DNA of 64,000 nt from Candidatus Mediterraneibacter quadrami (GTDB taxonomy: Bacteria > Bacillota > Clostridia > Lachnospirales > Lachnospiraceae): positions 36,769 to 100,768 of the forward strand of contig DWUU01000024.1 of NCBI GenBank assembly GCA_019120575.1. The letters run 5' to 3'. The notes under the pieces are model-generated. The model saw nothing but the letters and a program-made list of their open reading frames with translations. It ran no database searches and was not told the origin of the DNA. The position numbers were made by a program, and so were the translations under genes. This document shows positions 37,116 through 45,449 of this stretch, piece by piece. Every line of letters begins with the position of its first letter. Within the stretch, counting starts at the first letter, position 1.

Positions 37116-38159
37116 TCAGATCACATATCTCAAAAAGGTCGCCACCTCACCCAGCACATAGTGGATAATGCACAGGCCCCAGATATTGCGCTGTCTGTTG
37201 TACAGCATTCCGAGCGCCCCCAGCAGGATCGATGCTGCCAGCATATACGGCAGTCCATAGTGGATATGCATGACGCCGAATGCCAGGGAAGATACAAATA
37301 CAGACATGCCCATGGCGTGTTTCCCGCTGAACACCCGGTTCAGGTTTTCCTGCATAACCCCCCTTGCCAGAAATTCCTGCAGGACTGCCGTTGCGGGATA
37401 GAAAATATCGGCAACGGTTCCTGCGCTCCAGTCCCAGAAAGGCGCACCCTCCGGGAAGAATCCAGGCGCGACACGAAGCAGGAGCACTTTCCCGCCAACC
37501 ATAACAACGGTTCCGATCACGGTGATCCATGCAGCCGGGACAAATGTCTTCCGGGCGTCTGTGATCCGCAGGCCGATATCATTAAAGGAAAAGCTTGTCG
37601 TTTTCAGGATGATCACAAACATAACCACAGAAATACATTCGATCACAATGCTCATCACCCACCCGGGCGGTTCTATGCCCATAAAACGGAGCAGACTCCA
37701 CAAAAACAGATAGCCGCAGATGCACGTCATCATCACCGCAAATACTGTGGACGACTCTCTTCGCTGACGGTTGATGTGTACGAGATCCGTGATGTCTGTA
37801 AATACAACCACGACTCCGACCCTCTCCGTTCCGCTTTCACCGGACAGAAAAGAGGAGGTCATGTTAAAATACTTCATGCCGCCGCCCGGGATCTTATAAG
37901 CCGCCTCTCCGGAATGGGCATTCTCCTTATCATAGACGGCGTCCAGCACAAACTGATGGAATCCGTCATTTGTTTCATCTGTTTCCTCCGCCAGAAAAGC
38001 CAGACTGTACTTCTGCCCTTCCGGACTGTCTTTTTTCCCCAGCAATGCGCGTCCGTTTTCATTTAAATATAAAATACTTCCTTTCGCGTCCAATACCAGA
38101 ACGCCCTCATTCATATCCCTTAATATCCGCGGAATGATTCTGTTTTCTTCCTTCAGCAT
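37116..38159 (-). CDS. PAS domain fused to a CPBP-type membrane protease-like domain
   Basis: A 347-aa two-part protein. Residues 10-125 form a PAS domain (ILRDMNEGVLVLDAKGSILYLNENGRALLG, ending VVVVFTDITDLVHIN). From about 140 to the end are seven to eight membrane segments with CPBP-like motifs: LQEFLARGVMQENL, LAFGVMHIHYGLPYM and WGLCIIHYVLG. The usual EExxxR reads QEFLAR, so the first catalytic Glu is Gln; activity is uncertain. A PAS sensor tied to an intramembrane protease is uncommon. It lies between the symporter and pssA with gaps of about 20 bp. Confidence 0.8.
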   Translation of the reverse strand: MLKEENRIIPRILRDMNEGVLVLDAKGSILYLNENGRALLGKKDSPEGQKYSLAFLAEETDETNDGFHQFVLDAVYDKENAHSGEAAYKIPGGGMKYFNMTSSFLSGESGTERVGVVVVFTDITDLVHINRQRRESSTVFAVMMTCICGYLFLWSLLRFMGIEPPGWVMSIVIECISVVMFVIILKTTSFSFNDIGLRITDARKTFVPAAWITVIGTVVMVGGKVLLLRVAPGFFPEGAPFWDWSAGTVADIFYPATAVLQEFLARGVMQENLNRVFSGKHAMGMSVFVSSLAFGVMHIHYGLPYMLAASILLGALGMLYNRQRNIWGLCIIHYVLGEVATFLRYVI

Positions 38160-38182
38160 TTAAGACCCTCCCCGGGAAACCG

Positions 38183-39772
38183 TTATCTTTTATTTCTTAA
38201 ACATCGTACGTCCAGCATTCCCAGCCTGCCTGACACAGCCACCGCAGTCACCTGCAGACAGGTCAGATTATTGGCTGTCATGACAAAATCGATCAGCGAG
38301 TTGATCGCCACCGCCAACGCGACGGCCTCTACCGGTATGCCAAGCTGCGTGAACATGACCGTATAACAGGTCAGTGCTCCTCCCGGTATGGGCGGTGCAG
38401 CCATTGCTAAAAGCCCGACTACGATTACCTTCGTAACAAGCCAGGGTAATGTAATGGCAACGCCATAGTTTTCCGCCATGCACAGACAGACAACAGAAAA
38501 TCCGAAAGCAGCAGCCGGCTTGAAGATCACCTGTCCAAGCGGGACTGCAAAATGGGAGAGATTCTGCGGGATCCCCAGTTCCTTTTCACAGGTCTCCATA
38601 TTTGTCGCAAAGGCCGCTGCAGAGGACGCCGTGGTTATTCCGATCAGGAAAGTCGGAAGCAGTTTCCTGATCAGTGTCCGAAACGCCACTTTATAGCGAA
38701 CAGACAGAACAGCCATAAACACAAGGCTGATAAGTGTACACCCGCCAAACGCGATGATCAGTGCCTTGACAATTCCTGTGATCTCCGAGTCAAAATCAGA
38801 TCCCATCAAACCGAAAAGACTGAAAAAGACAAAAACAGAGATCAGCCCTCCGATCGCTTCCATGAGGAGCTGCACCACTTCATTCATCTGCTCAATAACC
38901 GCCCGTGTAGCCGAAACCCGGTCACCCAGTATCAGAAGAGCGATTCCCACCGCCGCGCCCAGAAATATAATCTGCAGCGTATTGCCATCTAAAAACGGCG
39001 ATATAATATCTGACGGTACTATATCAAGAACGATCTGATAGATCTCGGAAAATCCTCCCACTGCTGTATTTTCGATTGCCAGCTCTGTCCGGAAAAGCCA
39101 CGAAACGCCAACAGCCGTCAGTGTACCTGTAAGAAAGGTCAGTGCAATGAAACGGACGATCACGATCTTTCCAATCCGTTCCATAACGGTCATATCTCCG
39201 ATATTGAAGATGCCCCAGCAGATTGCAAGAAATATCATCGGCGAAGATATGCTCCGCAGCAGGTTCAGGATCAGCGTGAATAGCGGATCCGTCACTGCCC
39301 GGATGCCGTTCTGCACATCAGACGGGAATACCCTCTGCAGCAGGCCAAGGACAACAGCTGACAAAATAGCGATCAGCAGCTTCTGCATCTGCCCCATCTT
39401 CTGTCTGGCGGGCGGATTGACTGTCAGACAGTTTTCGCCCCTTTTATAACTTCTGACAAGCGTAAGACCTGCCTGCGCAAGGAGTCGGCTGGAAAACATC
39501 AGATTTTCCAGTCCTTCGTCAGACCGGATCTCACGTCCCTCAATACGGATTTCGACCACCTGTTTTCCCATCCGCCTGCCCGTGAGAAACGTAACCGGTG
39601 CATTTTCAAGAAACGACAGCCAGCTCTCCAGTATTTCCTCCAGCGAAATGCGCAGTCTCAGCACATCTTTCCGGTCAACTTCCATTTCTGTCAGAGCTGC
39701 TGAAAATTCCTGTGAAATTTTATCTATACCTTCTGCCGAGAGCAGATAACTTTTCTTCTCCACTTCTGCCAA
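38183..39772 (-). CDS. Cation:dicarboxylate/amino-acid symporter with N-terminal degenerate HATPase-like domain
   Basis: Residues 130-529 are a sodium/proton-coupled dicarboxylate or glutamate symporter (GltP/DAACS type): serine-rich hairpin TTASSAAAFATNMETCEKELG and the substrate/cation motif region ALAVAINSLIDFVMTANNLTCLQ. Residues 1-125 are soluble and resemble the RsbW-like HATPase of the upstream protein: DVLRLRISLEEILESWLSFL in place of an N-box, and LLAQAGLTLVRSYKRGENCLTV in place of the G2/C-terminal strand. The ATP-binding Asn and the DxGxP loop are not visible, so it is probably a protein-interaction module. Substrate unknown. Confidence 0.85.
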   Translation of the reverse strand: MAEVEKKSYLLSAEGIDKISQEFSAALTEMEVDRKDVLRLRISLEEILESWLSFLENAPVTFLTGRRMGKQVVEIRIEGREIRSDEGLENLMFSSRLLAQAGLTLVRSYKRGENCLTVNPPARQKMGQMQKLLIAILSAVVLGLLQRVFPSDVQNGIRAVTDPLFTLILNLLRSISSPMIFLAICWGIFNIGDMTVMERIGKIVIVRFIALTFLTGTLTAVGVSWLFRTELAIENTAVGGFSEIYQIVLDIVPSDIISPFLDGNTLQIIFLGAAVGIALLILGDRVSATRAVIEQMNEVVQLLMEAIGGLISVFVFFSLFGLMGSDFDSEITGIVKALIIAFGGCTLISLVFMAVLSVRYKVAFRTLIRKLLPTFLIGITTASSAAAFATNMETCEKELGIPQNLSHFAVPLGQVIFKPAAAFGFSVVCLCMAENYGVAITLPWLVTKVIVVGLLAMAAPPIPGGALTCYTVMFTQLGIPVEAVALAVAINSLIDFVMTANNLTCLQVTAVAVSGRLGMLDVRCLRNKR

Positions 39773-39792
39773 TTTGACCTGTTATTCCTTCC

Positions 39793-42636
39793 TTATCTTT
39801 TTTTCTTTATAATCAGGCGGTTCCAGCCCTCTGAATACTCATACGTCACCTCGTCCATGGTCTTTTTAACCATGAAAATACCAAGCCCGCCGATCTCCCG
39901 CTCTTCCGCCGAAAGTGTGATATCCGGATCATCCTGTTCAAGAGGATTATACGGCCTTCCATCATCCGTAAATACAAGCATGATCAGGCTGTCATCCACT
40001 GAGCATTCAACGGTGGCTTTTGTGGCACCGCTGTAGAGCCGGATATTGGAATATATTTCATCCACTGCAATGTTCATTTTCATCGCGGTATTCACAGGCA
40101 CTTCCGCCCGGTCAAGGGTCTGCTCTACAAAGTCGAGTACCGCCTGCATATTATCCTCTTTCGGATCAATTGTGATCATGTGCTTCGGGATCATCCTCAG
40201 GCAAAGCATGGTCATGTCATCAAACTGCGGCGCATCGCCCACAAACGCATCTACATCCTGCTTTACCCCACGGCAGACGTTCCCCGCATCCGCACCGGCC
40301 AGGCGGTTCAGAACATTCTTTAATCTCTCATCCCCGTAAAGCCGGTTATGGACGTCTGTCGCCTCGGTCACACCGTCTGTATAGAGAAATATTTCGTCCC
40401 CGGGTGCCAGTTCAAATTCACCGCTCCTGTATTTTACGCTGTCCAGGCCGCCGAGGACGAAACCGGGACGCGACCTGAAGAATTCGTAGCTTCCGTTCTG
40501 ATGTCTGATCAGCGGCGGATTATGCCCAGCATTCGCGAATTGAACCATATGTGTTTTAAAATTCAGGATCCCCATCCAGCAGGTCACGAACATTTCCGCT
40601 TCATTATTTTCACACAGGGCTGTATTCGCGCTTGAGAGTATTTTCGCGACATCACTCTCTTTGTCCGCGTAACTCTTGAGCAGCGTTTTTGCCTTCATCA
40701 TAAACATGGCGGCTGATATCCCTTTACCGGACACGTCGGCCATCAGAAATGCAAGACGGTTCTCATCCAGAAGATAGAAATCGTAAAAATCCCCGCCCAC
40801 TTCTCTTGCCGTATCCATTGTCGCATGGATGTCAAAATCCGTCCGTTCCGGATAAGGCGGGAATACAGACGGAAGCGTAGAAAACTGGATCGTCTTTGCA
40901 AATTCCAGCTCATTATCGATCCGTGCCGCCGCCTCTGCAATATAGCCCTTAAGCGTATCGACGGTAGAATTGATATCATCGGAAAGGGATACAAACTCTT
41001 CATTCGTCCGGACATCCACAGAAACATTCAGATTTCCGCCTGTGATCTCTTCCAGGGACCTGTTGATCCGCTGGATATTTTCTACCACCAGTTTTTTTAC
41101 AAGAAAATAGATCAGCACAAACAGACCGGCGAACACGAGGATTTCAATAAAAATCGTAATATACAGAGAAACATCGCGGCCAAATACGACCTCCGACACC
41201 GGCATGACGCCGATAATATAATATCCTTCTGCAACGTCGTACATCAGATAACATTCTTCCCCGTACACTTTCTCTGTCAGCAGTCTGCCTCCGCCTTCCG
41301 GGCTCCACTTTTCTCTGCTTCCGCTCTCGCTGTTCAGGCCCAGATGCTGCCGGATCCCCGTTACACCCAGATTCATTCCCTCATGACCGGCCGGATCGCT
41401 TACCAGATTGAAATCTTCATTCGCGATAAGCATAAAACCGTTTTCTCCTACATGGCGGTTTCTCGTAAGGCCTGTCACCTGTTCATCAATATCCCTCTGA
41501 AATCTCTTGGAATCATATCCCACCTGGACAAAACCGCCGCCGTCCAGAACAGCGCCGGCATATTTCATCGACACGCCGCCGTAAGAAACTGTCTGATATC
41601 TCTGTACCAGCTCTTCTTCTCCATTCAGCAGGGTCATAAATTCTTCCGACTGCTCTCCGCTGCTCATATCAAAATCCAGATATTCCGGCGTTGTGCTTGC
41701 GACAATGATTCCACGGTCATTCACAACATTGATCTCGGAAACATCATTTTCTTTCAGGAGCGCGAAAAGCGTGCTTTCTTCAAAATTGCCGGTTCGTTCC
41801 AGATCATCCCGTATTTCACGTGTCAGTTCCAGCAGATTTTCATCCGATGCATCATTAATGTCGGCCCTTACATCTTTAATGTACAGAGAAAGCATCTCAT
41901 CCGCGTCATCTACCGCAAGCCTTGTCTGCAGCATGTAGATGAACAGACTGGAAACCGCAAAAGCCAGTACGACACAGAACGTCAGCCAGCGTGAGAACGC
42001 CTGCGCCAGCTGAAGCCTGTATTTTTTCCGCCCGGCCCGGCTAAGTTCCCCTGCAAGAACGGATACTGCAAACATAGCCAGCGTTACGGATCCCGCGTTC
42101 AGCACGATCATCGGTACGGCATAGCGTTCCACCAGAATGAACGACTGCCGCACATCCCCCATATTGCCGGAAAATACAAGAAGCATATTGACCACTTCCA
42201 ACACAGTTCCCGATGCCAGCCCATAGCACCAGACAGGTCGTTTATCATCAAAAAGCCACTTTCTGAGCGCCGCGCCCAGGATACCTGCAAAAACTGTAGT
42301 GAGGCTTGCGCTGACCCCTGTGTAAGCTCCGACATCACACAGTGCGGCTATATATCGCTCTGCGCCTCCGGTCACCCCGGCTAGAACACCTGCCGGCGCA
42401 CCGAAAACAAGGCCTGCGCACAAAGGAGCCGCATCTCTGGCGCTGATAAGGACTCCATTTGAGGAAATCCCCGACTCTGTGGCAAATACAGCGATCAGAC
42501 CGAATACCAGACCATATATGACCTGTTTGTACATTCCCGGCATCTGTGCAAACCTGGATTTTTTGCCGCACTGATAAAAAAGAACCGATGCTGCCGCAGG
42601 GCAGAGGGCTGCCGGCAATACCTGTATGCATGACAT
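39793..42636 (-). CDS. Membrane sensor: 5TMR-LYT, extracellular sensor, HAMP, SpoIIE phosphatase and RsbW-like HATPase
   Basis: A 947-aa hub protein. About residues 30-200 are a LytS-type 5TMR domain (NGVLISARDAAPLCAGLVFGAPAGV). A membrane helix, an extracellular Cache-like sensor (about 235-490), another helix and a HAMP linker (RINRSLEEITGGNLNVSVDV) follow. The PP2C/SpoIIE domain has AREVGGDFYDFYLLDENRLAFLMADVSGKG and LYTDGVTEA. The C-terminal HATPase is intact (MNIAVDEIYSNI, DDGRPYNPL, GGLGIFMVKKTMDEV). The ATG at 42636 is chosen for its AGAGGAGG; the track's TTG lies in the STAS gene. Confidence 0.9.
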   Translation of the reverse strand: MSCIQVLPAALCPAAASVLFYQCGKKSRFAQMPGMYKQVIYGLVFGLIAVFATESGISSNGVLISARDAAPLCAGLVFGAPAGVLAGVTGGAERYIAALCDVGAYTGVSASLTTVFAGILGAALRKWLFDDKRPVWCYGLASGTVLEVVNMLLVFSGNMGDVRQSFILVERYAVPMIVLNAGSVTLAMFAVSVLAGELSRAGRKKYRLQLAQAFSRWLTFCVVLAFAVSSLFIYMLQTRLAVDDADEMLSLYIKDVRADINDASDENLLELTREIRDDLERTGNFEESTLFALLKENDVSEINVVNDRGIIVASTTPEYLDFDMSSGEQSEEFMTLLNGEEELVQRYQTVSYGGVSMKYAGAVLDGGGFVQVGYDSKRFQRDIDEQVTGLTRNRHVGENGFMLIANEDFNLVSDPAGHEGMNLGVTGIRQHLGLNSESGSREKWSPEGGGRLLTEKVYGEECYLMYDVAEGYYIIGVMPVSEVVFGRDVSLYITIFIEILVFAGLFVLIYFLVKKLVVENIQRINRSLEEITGGNLNVSVDVRTNEEFVSLSDDINSTVDTLKGYIAEAAARIDNELEFAKTIQFSTLPSVFPPYPERTDFDIHATMDTAREVGGDFYDFYLLDENRLAFLMADVSGKGISAAMFMMKAKTLLKSYADKESDVAKILSSANTALCENNEAEMFVTCWMGILNFKTHMVQFANAGHNPPLIRHQNGSYEFFRSRPGFVLGGLDSVKYRSGEFELAPGDEIFLYTDGVTEATDVHNRLYGDERLKNVLNRLAGADAGNVCRGVKQDVDAFVGDAPQFDDMTMLCLRMIPKHMITIDPKEDNMQAVLDFVEQTLDRAEVPVNTAMKMNIAVDEIYSNIRLYSGATKATVECSVDDSLIMLVFTDDGRPYNPLEQDDPDITLSAEEREIGGLGIFMVKKTMDEVTYEYSEGWNRLIIKKKR

Positions 42637-42661
42637 ACAATACCTCCTCTTCAGAGAGAGG

Positions 42662-42958
42662 TTACTCAATGTTTAAAATATCAACGAACCCCGTAACCTC
42701 GAATACTTCCATAACCACGTCGCCCACATTTTTAAGCGTCATCTTTCCCTGTCTGTTCATGATCTTCTGCATGGCAAGAAGCACGCGAAGCCCGGCAGAC
42801 GAGATATACTCCAATTTCCCGAAATCAAGTACAAGATCCGTTATACCGTCAATACTGTTCCGGAGTTCTTCCTCCATCTGCGGAGAGGTCGTAGTGTCAA
42901 GCCGTCCCTCCACCGCAACGGTTAAAGCAGTTCCATTTAAAGTTTTCTGAATCTCCAT
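42662..42958 (-). CDS. STAS-domain anti-sigma factor antagonist
   Basis: A 98-aa RsbV/SpoIIAA-like protein. The phosphorylatable serine lies in DFGKLEYISSAGLRVLL at about residues 48-58. Such proteins, when dephosphorylated, bind an RsbW-type kinase and release its target. The neighbouring protein supplies both a PP2C phosphatase and an HATPase kinase-like domain, so phosphorylation and dephosphorylation could both come from one partner. First gene of the operon, with GGAGG before its ATG and a LytTR-type repeat pair upstream. Confidence 0.92.
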   Translation of the reverse strand: MEIQKTLNGTALTVAVEGRLDTTTSPQMEEELRNSIDGITDLVLDFGKLEYISSAGLRVLLAMQKIMNRQGKMTLKNVGDVVMEVFEVTGFVDILNIE

Positions 42959-43003
42959 AATCTACCTCCGCATTTGCATATTTTCCCAGTCATACGTTTG
43001 AAA

Positions 43004-43032
43004 ATGATACTACTGTTATCTGTTTTATATTC
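43004..43032 (-). promoter_or_regulatory. Predicted activator-dependent promoter of the STAS operon
   Basis: Minus strand -10 TATCAT; at 17 bp the -35 position reads GAATAT, which is poor. The direct repeats lie 9 bp further upstream, a layout expected of a promoter needing an activator. Confidence 0.4.
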
Positions 43033-43041
43033 AGAGAAATA

Positions 43042-43074
43042 CGAAATTGGTCGAAATCATTCCGAAATTGGTCG
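43042..43074 (-). promoter_or_regulatory. Tandem direct repeats, candidate LytTR regulator binding site
   Basis: Two exact 12-bp copies of CGACCAATTTCG (minus strand) whose starts are 21 bp apart, i.e. on the same face of the helix. LytTR regulators such as AgrA bind pairs of about 9-bp direct repeats separated by about 12 bp. The repeats are between the LytTR two-component genes and the STAS operon. Confidence 0.6.
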
Positions 43075-43093
43075 TTTTCAGGAAAACAAAAGA

Positions 43094-43107
43094 CCGCCCG
43101 AAGGCGG
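43094..43107 (-). terminator. Intrinsic terminator of the two-component operon
   Basis: CCGCC-TTCG-GGCGG hairpin followed on the minus strand by TCTTTTGTTTTCC, about 20 bp after the histidine kinase stop. Confidence 0.75.
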
Positions 43108-43126
43108 CCGTAGAGAATTACAGATT

Positions 43127-44413
43127 TTATATTTTTGAATTAAGGATGACGCAGGCTGTGCAGATATTCCCGCTGATTTTATAACTGAGTTCACCATGAT
43201 ACCGTTCAGCCGACGTGACAATACTGTCTATGCCGGTTCCCCGGTAAACCGGCATTCCGTTTTCCAGTTTAAAACCGACATAACAGGGATTACTTACAAC
43301 GATCACTGTTTTCTTCCCTACATCTTTAATGTTCACCCGGACACTCCCATGAACTTCCGTCTTAATACAGGCATGAAACGCATTTTCTAGAAGGTTGGCA
43401 AGTATGGCTACAAAGTCTGAATCTGCAATTTCAGACCGGGACGGAGTATCTGCCCGGGCTGTGAATTCGATTCCAGCCTCTTTCGCCTTCCCTGCGTAAG
43501 AACTCAGTATTCCGTTGACCATAACATGGGGACACCAGGCATGGGGAGTCTCAATCTCATCCTTTTCACGGCCGAGATAACGCAGAATTCCTTCCGTGTC
43601 TCCCAGCCGCGCCATCATGGCGATCTGTTCATCGTGGTGACGCTTGTCGTGACGGATGCGACGGGTCTCCTGCTCTGCTTTGCTGACAGATTCGATGTAC
43701 GATGTCAGATACTCGATATTCTGTTTTGCAAGCTCTGCCCTTGCTTCCTTTCGCATATAATATATATTGCTGATGCTCAGGATATTAACCGCGGCAAATG
43801 TACACACAATTATCAGAAAGAAAGTCAACGTATCAGAGCGGATCCCTTCATCCAGTCGGATCCTGTTCAGAAGCAGCATAAATACAATCAGATACAATAC
43901 TGAAATCCAGCACAGCATTCTCCAGCTTTTTCCACGGGATCCGCTGACTTCGCGGATAAGAGGCCTTCCGTATTTGCGGTACAGGAGCAGGACCGGCAGA
44001 TAGATTGCCATATAAAATGCAGCGCGGACAACATACAGCTTCGGCTCGGCACAGTCCGGGAAAAACATATAACTCAGGAAGATCGTAATCGACCAGACAA
44101 TGGAGAACACACAGGCATATGTAACCCACAGGTAGCATTTTTTCCAGAATCCGTCCGCAGAGACACAGATAAATGTTATCAGATAATACAGATAAGCGAA
44201 TATAAAAGGAACCGGCAGTATAAGCGGTTCCGGCAGAAGTCCGAAACCCAGATAGATATCCAGCAGGAGCACGATCCCTGCCAGCGCCCACACAGCCACC
44301 GTCTTTTTCACAGAATATCTCCTCTCCTGCAGGGAGACCGCTGCCAGCATATGAACGATATAAATCGCTGTTCCGATAAAAAAAACGGTTTTGATATATT
44401 GAAGATCCAGCAT
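43127..44413 (-). CDS. GHKL sensor histidine kinase (AgrC-like)
   Basis: A 428-aa membrane kinase. Six to seven membrane segments fill residues 1-215. A dimerisation helix with the likely phospho-histidine in RRIRHDKRHHDEQIAMM follows. The C-terminal HATPase_c_5 domain has the N-box FVAILANLLENAFHACIK and the glycine motif YRGTGIDSIVTSAERYHGEL. It overlaps the response regulator by one base (TGATG). The lack of an extracytoplasmic domain suggests a membrane-embedded signal such as a peptide. Likely partner of the LytTR regulator. Confidence 0.92.
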   Translation of the reverse strand: MLDLQYIKTVFFIGTAIYIVHMLAAVSLQERRYSVKKTVAVWALAGIVLLLDIYLGFGLLPEPLILPVPFIFAYLYYLITFICVSADGFWKKCYLWVTYACVFSIVWSITIFLSYMFFPDCAEPKLYVVRAAFYMAIYLPVLLLYRKYGRPLIREVSGSRGKSWRMLCWISVLYLIVFMLLLNRIRLDEGIRSDTLTFFLIIVCTFAAVNILSISNIYYMRKEARAELAKQNIEYLTSYIESVSKAEQETRRIRHDKRHHDEQIAMMARLGDTEGILRYLGREKDEIETPHAWCPHVMVNGILSSYAGKAKEAGIEFTARADTPSRSEIADSDFVAILANLLENAFHACIKTEVHGSVRVNIKDVGKKTVIVVSNPCYVGFKLENGMPVYRGTGIDSIVTSAERYHGELSYKISGNICTACVILNSKI

Positions 44414-45141
44414 CAGCTTTCCGCCTCCTTCAGATAAAAATCAAAATACGCCTGTTTTATCCTCGTGCGCAGCCTGCGCGGAACAGGAATGCGTACATTG
44501 TTATCCATCACAAGATCCATACCGGAAAAGCAGCGCACATGACGCAGGTTGACTATATAGGAAACTCCGCAGGCCACCATGCCCCTGTCCTCCGGCAGAT
44601 ATTCCTGCAGACGGGCAGAAGAAAGCCGGGTCATCCTCTCTTCTCCAGATGTGAGGAAAAACACCCGGCACTTATCCCGGGTCTCCACATAGAGAATATC
44701 TTCAAGCGCGATGCGGTGCACTTCCCCCTCGGTTGGGAGAAGGATCCAGGTCCGTTCACGGCGTCTGGCGATCACACGATCAAGAGAATCATTGAATTTT
44801 TCCTGTGTATAAGGCTTCCGGATATAATCAGCGGCATGAATTGAGAATGCATCTACAGCATAATCAGAACTGTTGGTGAGAAAGATAATGTCTGTGCTCT
44901 CACTGCATCGGAGAATATCCCGCGCCAGCTCTGTTCCAAGCATTCCGGGCATGCAGATATCCAGCAGCGCAATATCCGGGCCGCCTTTTTTTTCAAAAGC
45001 ATCCAGCATCTCAAAAGCAGATGAATATGTATCAAACAAGATACCGTATTCCCGGTGTTCCTCTGCGTAGATCCTCAGATTTCCGGCAATCAGTTCTCTG
45101 TCTCTGGCATCATCATCACAAATCGAGATCTTAAGCATCAT
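44413..45141 (-). CDS. LytTR family response regulator
   Basis: A 242-aa regulator: receiver domain (ISICDDDARDRELI, phospho-acceptor in DIALLDICMPGMLG, switch residues in IIFLTNSSDY and YIRKPY), then a C-terminal LytTR DNA-binding domain (LLPTEGEVHRIALEDILYVETRDKCRVFF, VACGVSYIVNLRHVRCF, IPVPRRLRTRIKQAYFDFYL). Two adjacent ATGs (45141 and 45138) follow GGGAG; I take the first. No strong promoter is seen, and it lies just after the tRNA terminator. Its predicted target is the repeat pair before the STAS operon. Confidence 0.92.
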   Translation of the reverse strand: MMLKISICDDDARDRELIAGNLRIYAEEHREYGILFDTYSSAFEMLDAFEKKGGPDIALLDICMPGMLGTELARDILRCSESTDIIFLTNSSDYAVDAFSIHAADYIRKPYTQEKFNDSLDRVIARRRERTWILLPTEGEVHRIALEDILYVETRDKCRVFFLTSGEERMTRLSSARLQEYLPEDRGMVACGVSYIVNLRHVRCFSGMDLVMDNNVRIPVPRRLRTRIKQAYFDFYLKEAES

Positions 45142-45173
45142 TCCGTTCTCCCTGATCATTAACTATAGAAAAA

Positions 45174-45191
45174 AGCCCGTAAAAACGGGCT
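45174..45191 (-). terminator. Intrinsic terminator of the tRNA-Val/tRNA-Met transcript
   Basis: AGCCCGT/ACGGGCT stem followed on the minus strand by TTTTTTC, just after tRNA-Met. Confidence 0.75.
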
Positions 45192-45199
45192 CCTGCGAG

Positions 45200-45273
45200 T
45201 AGCGGAAACTGGATTTGAACCAGCGACACCACGGGTATGAACCGTGTGCTCTAGCCAACTGAGCTATTCCGCC
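45200..45273 (-). tRNA. tRNA-Met (anticodon CAT), elongator type
   Basis: 74-nt cloverleaf: acceptor GGCGGAA/TTCCGCT (first pair G-U), D arm GCTCAGTTGGCTAGAGC, anticodon loop TTCATAC, T arm GCTGGTTCAAATCCAGT. The initiator hallmarks (unpaired 1-72, three G-C pairs beside the loop) are absent. A CAT-anticodon tRNA-Ile2 cannot be fully excluded by eye. CCA is not encoded. Confidence 0.88.
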
Positions 45274-45288
45274 GTATTAAATTAACTA

Positions 45289-45361
45289 TGGGGCCTATAG
45301 GGCTCGAACCTATGACCCTCTGCTTGTAAGGCAGATGCTCTCCCAGCTGAGCTAAGACCCC
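45289..45361 (-). tRNA. tRNA-Val (anticodon TAC)
   Basis: 73-nt cloverleaf: acceptor GGGGTCT/AGGCCCC, D arm GCTCAGCTGGGAGAGC, anticodon loop CTTACAA, T arm ATAGGTTCGAGCCCTAT. First of a two-tRNA transcript (Val then Met). Confidence 0.95.
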
Positions 45362-45404
45362 ATATTATGCGGGTTCCGGTTTCTTTCCCGCAACCCGCTT
45401 TGCT

Positions 45405-45434
45405 ATTATACTATTAACTTCCGACAGATGTCAA
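45405..45434 (-). promoter_or_regulatory. Predicted promoter of the tRNA-Val/tRNA-Met transcript
   Basis: Minus strand -35 TTGACA, 18-bp spacer, -10 TATAAT, followed by a GCGGGTT/AACCCGC leader stem before tRNA-Val. Confidence 0.75.
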
Positions 45435-45449
45435 CTGTTTTTTTACATT

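Noticed and set aside
45200-45273. Initiator tRNA-fMet assignment
   Set aside because: The first acceptor pair can form (G-U) and the three consecutive G-C pairs next to the anticodon loop are missing, so the elongator type is favoured.
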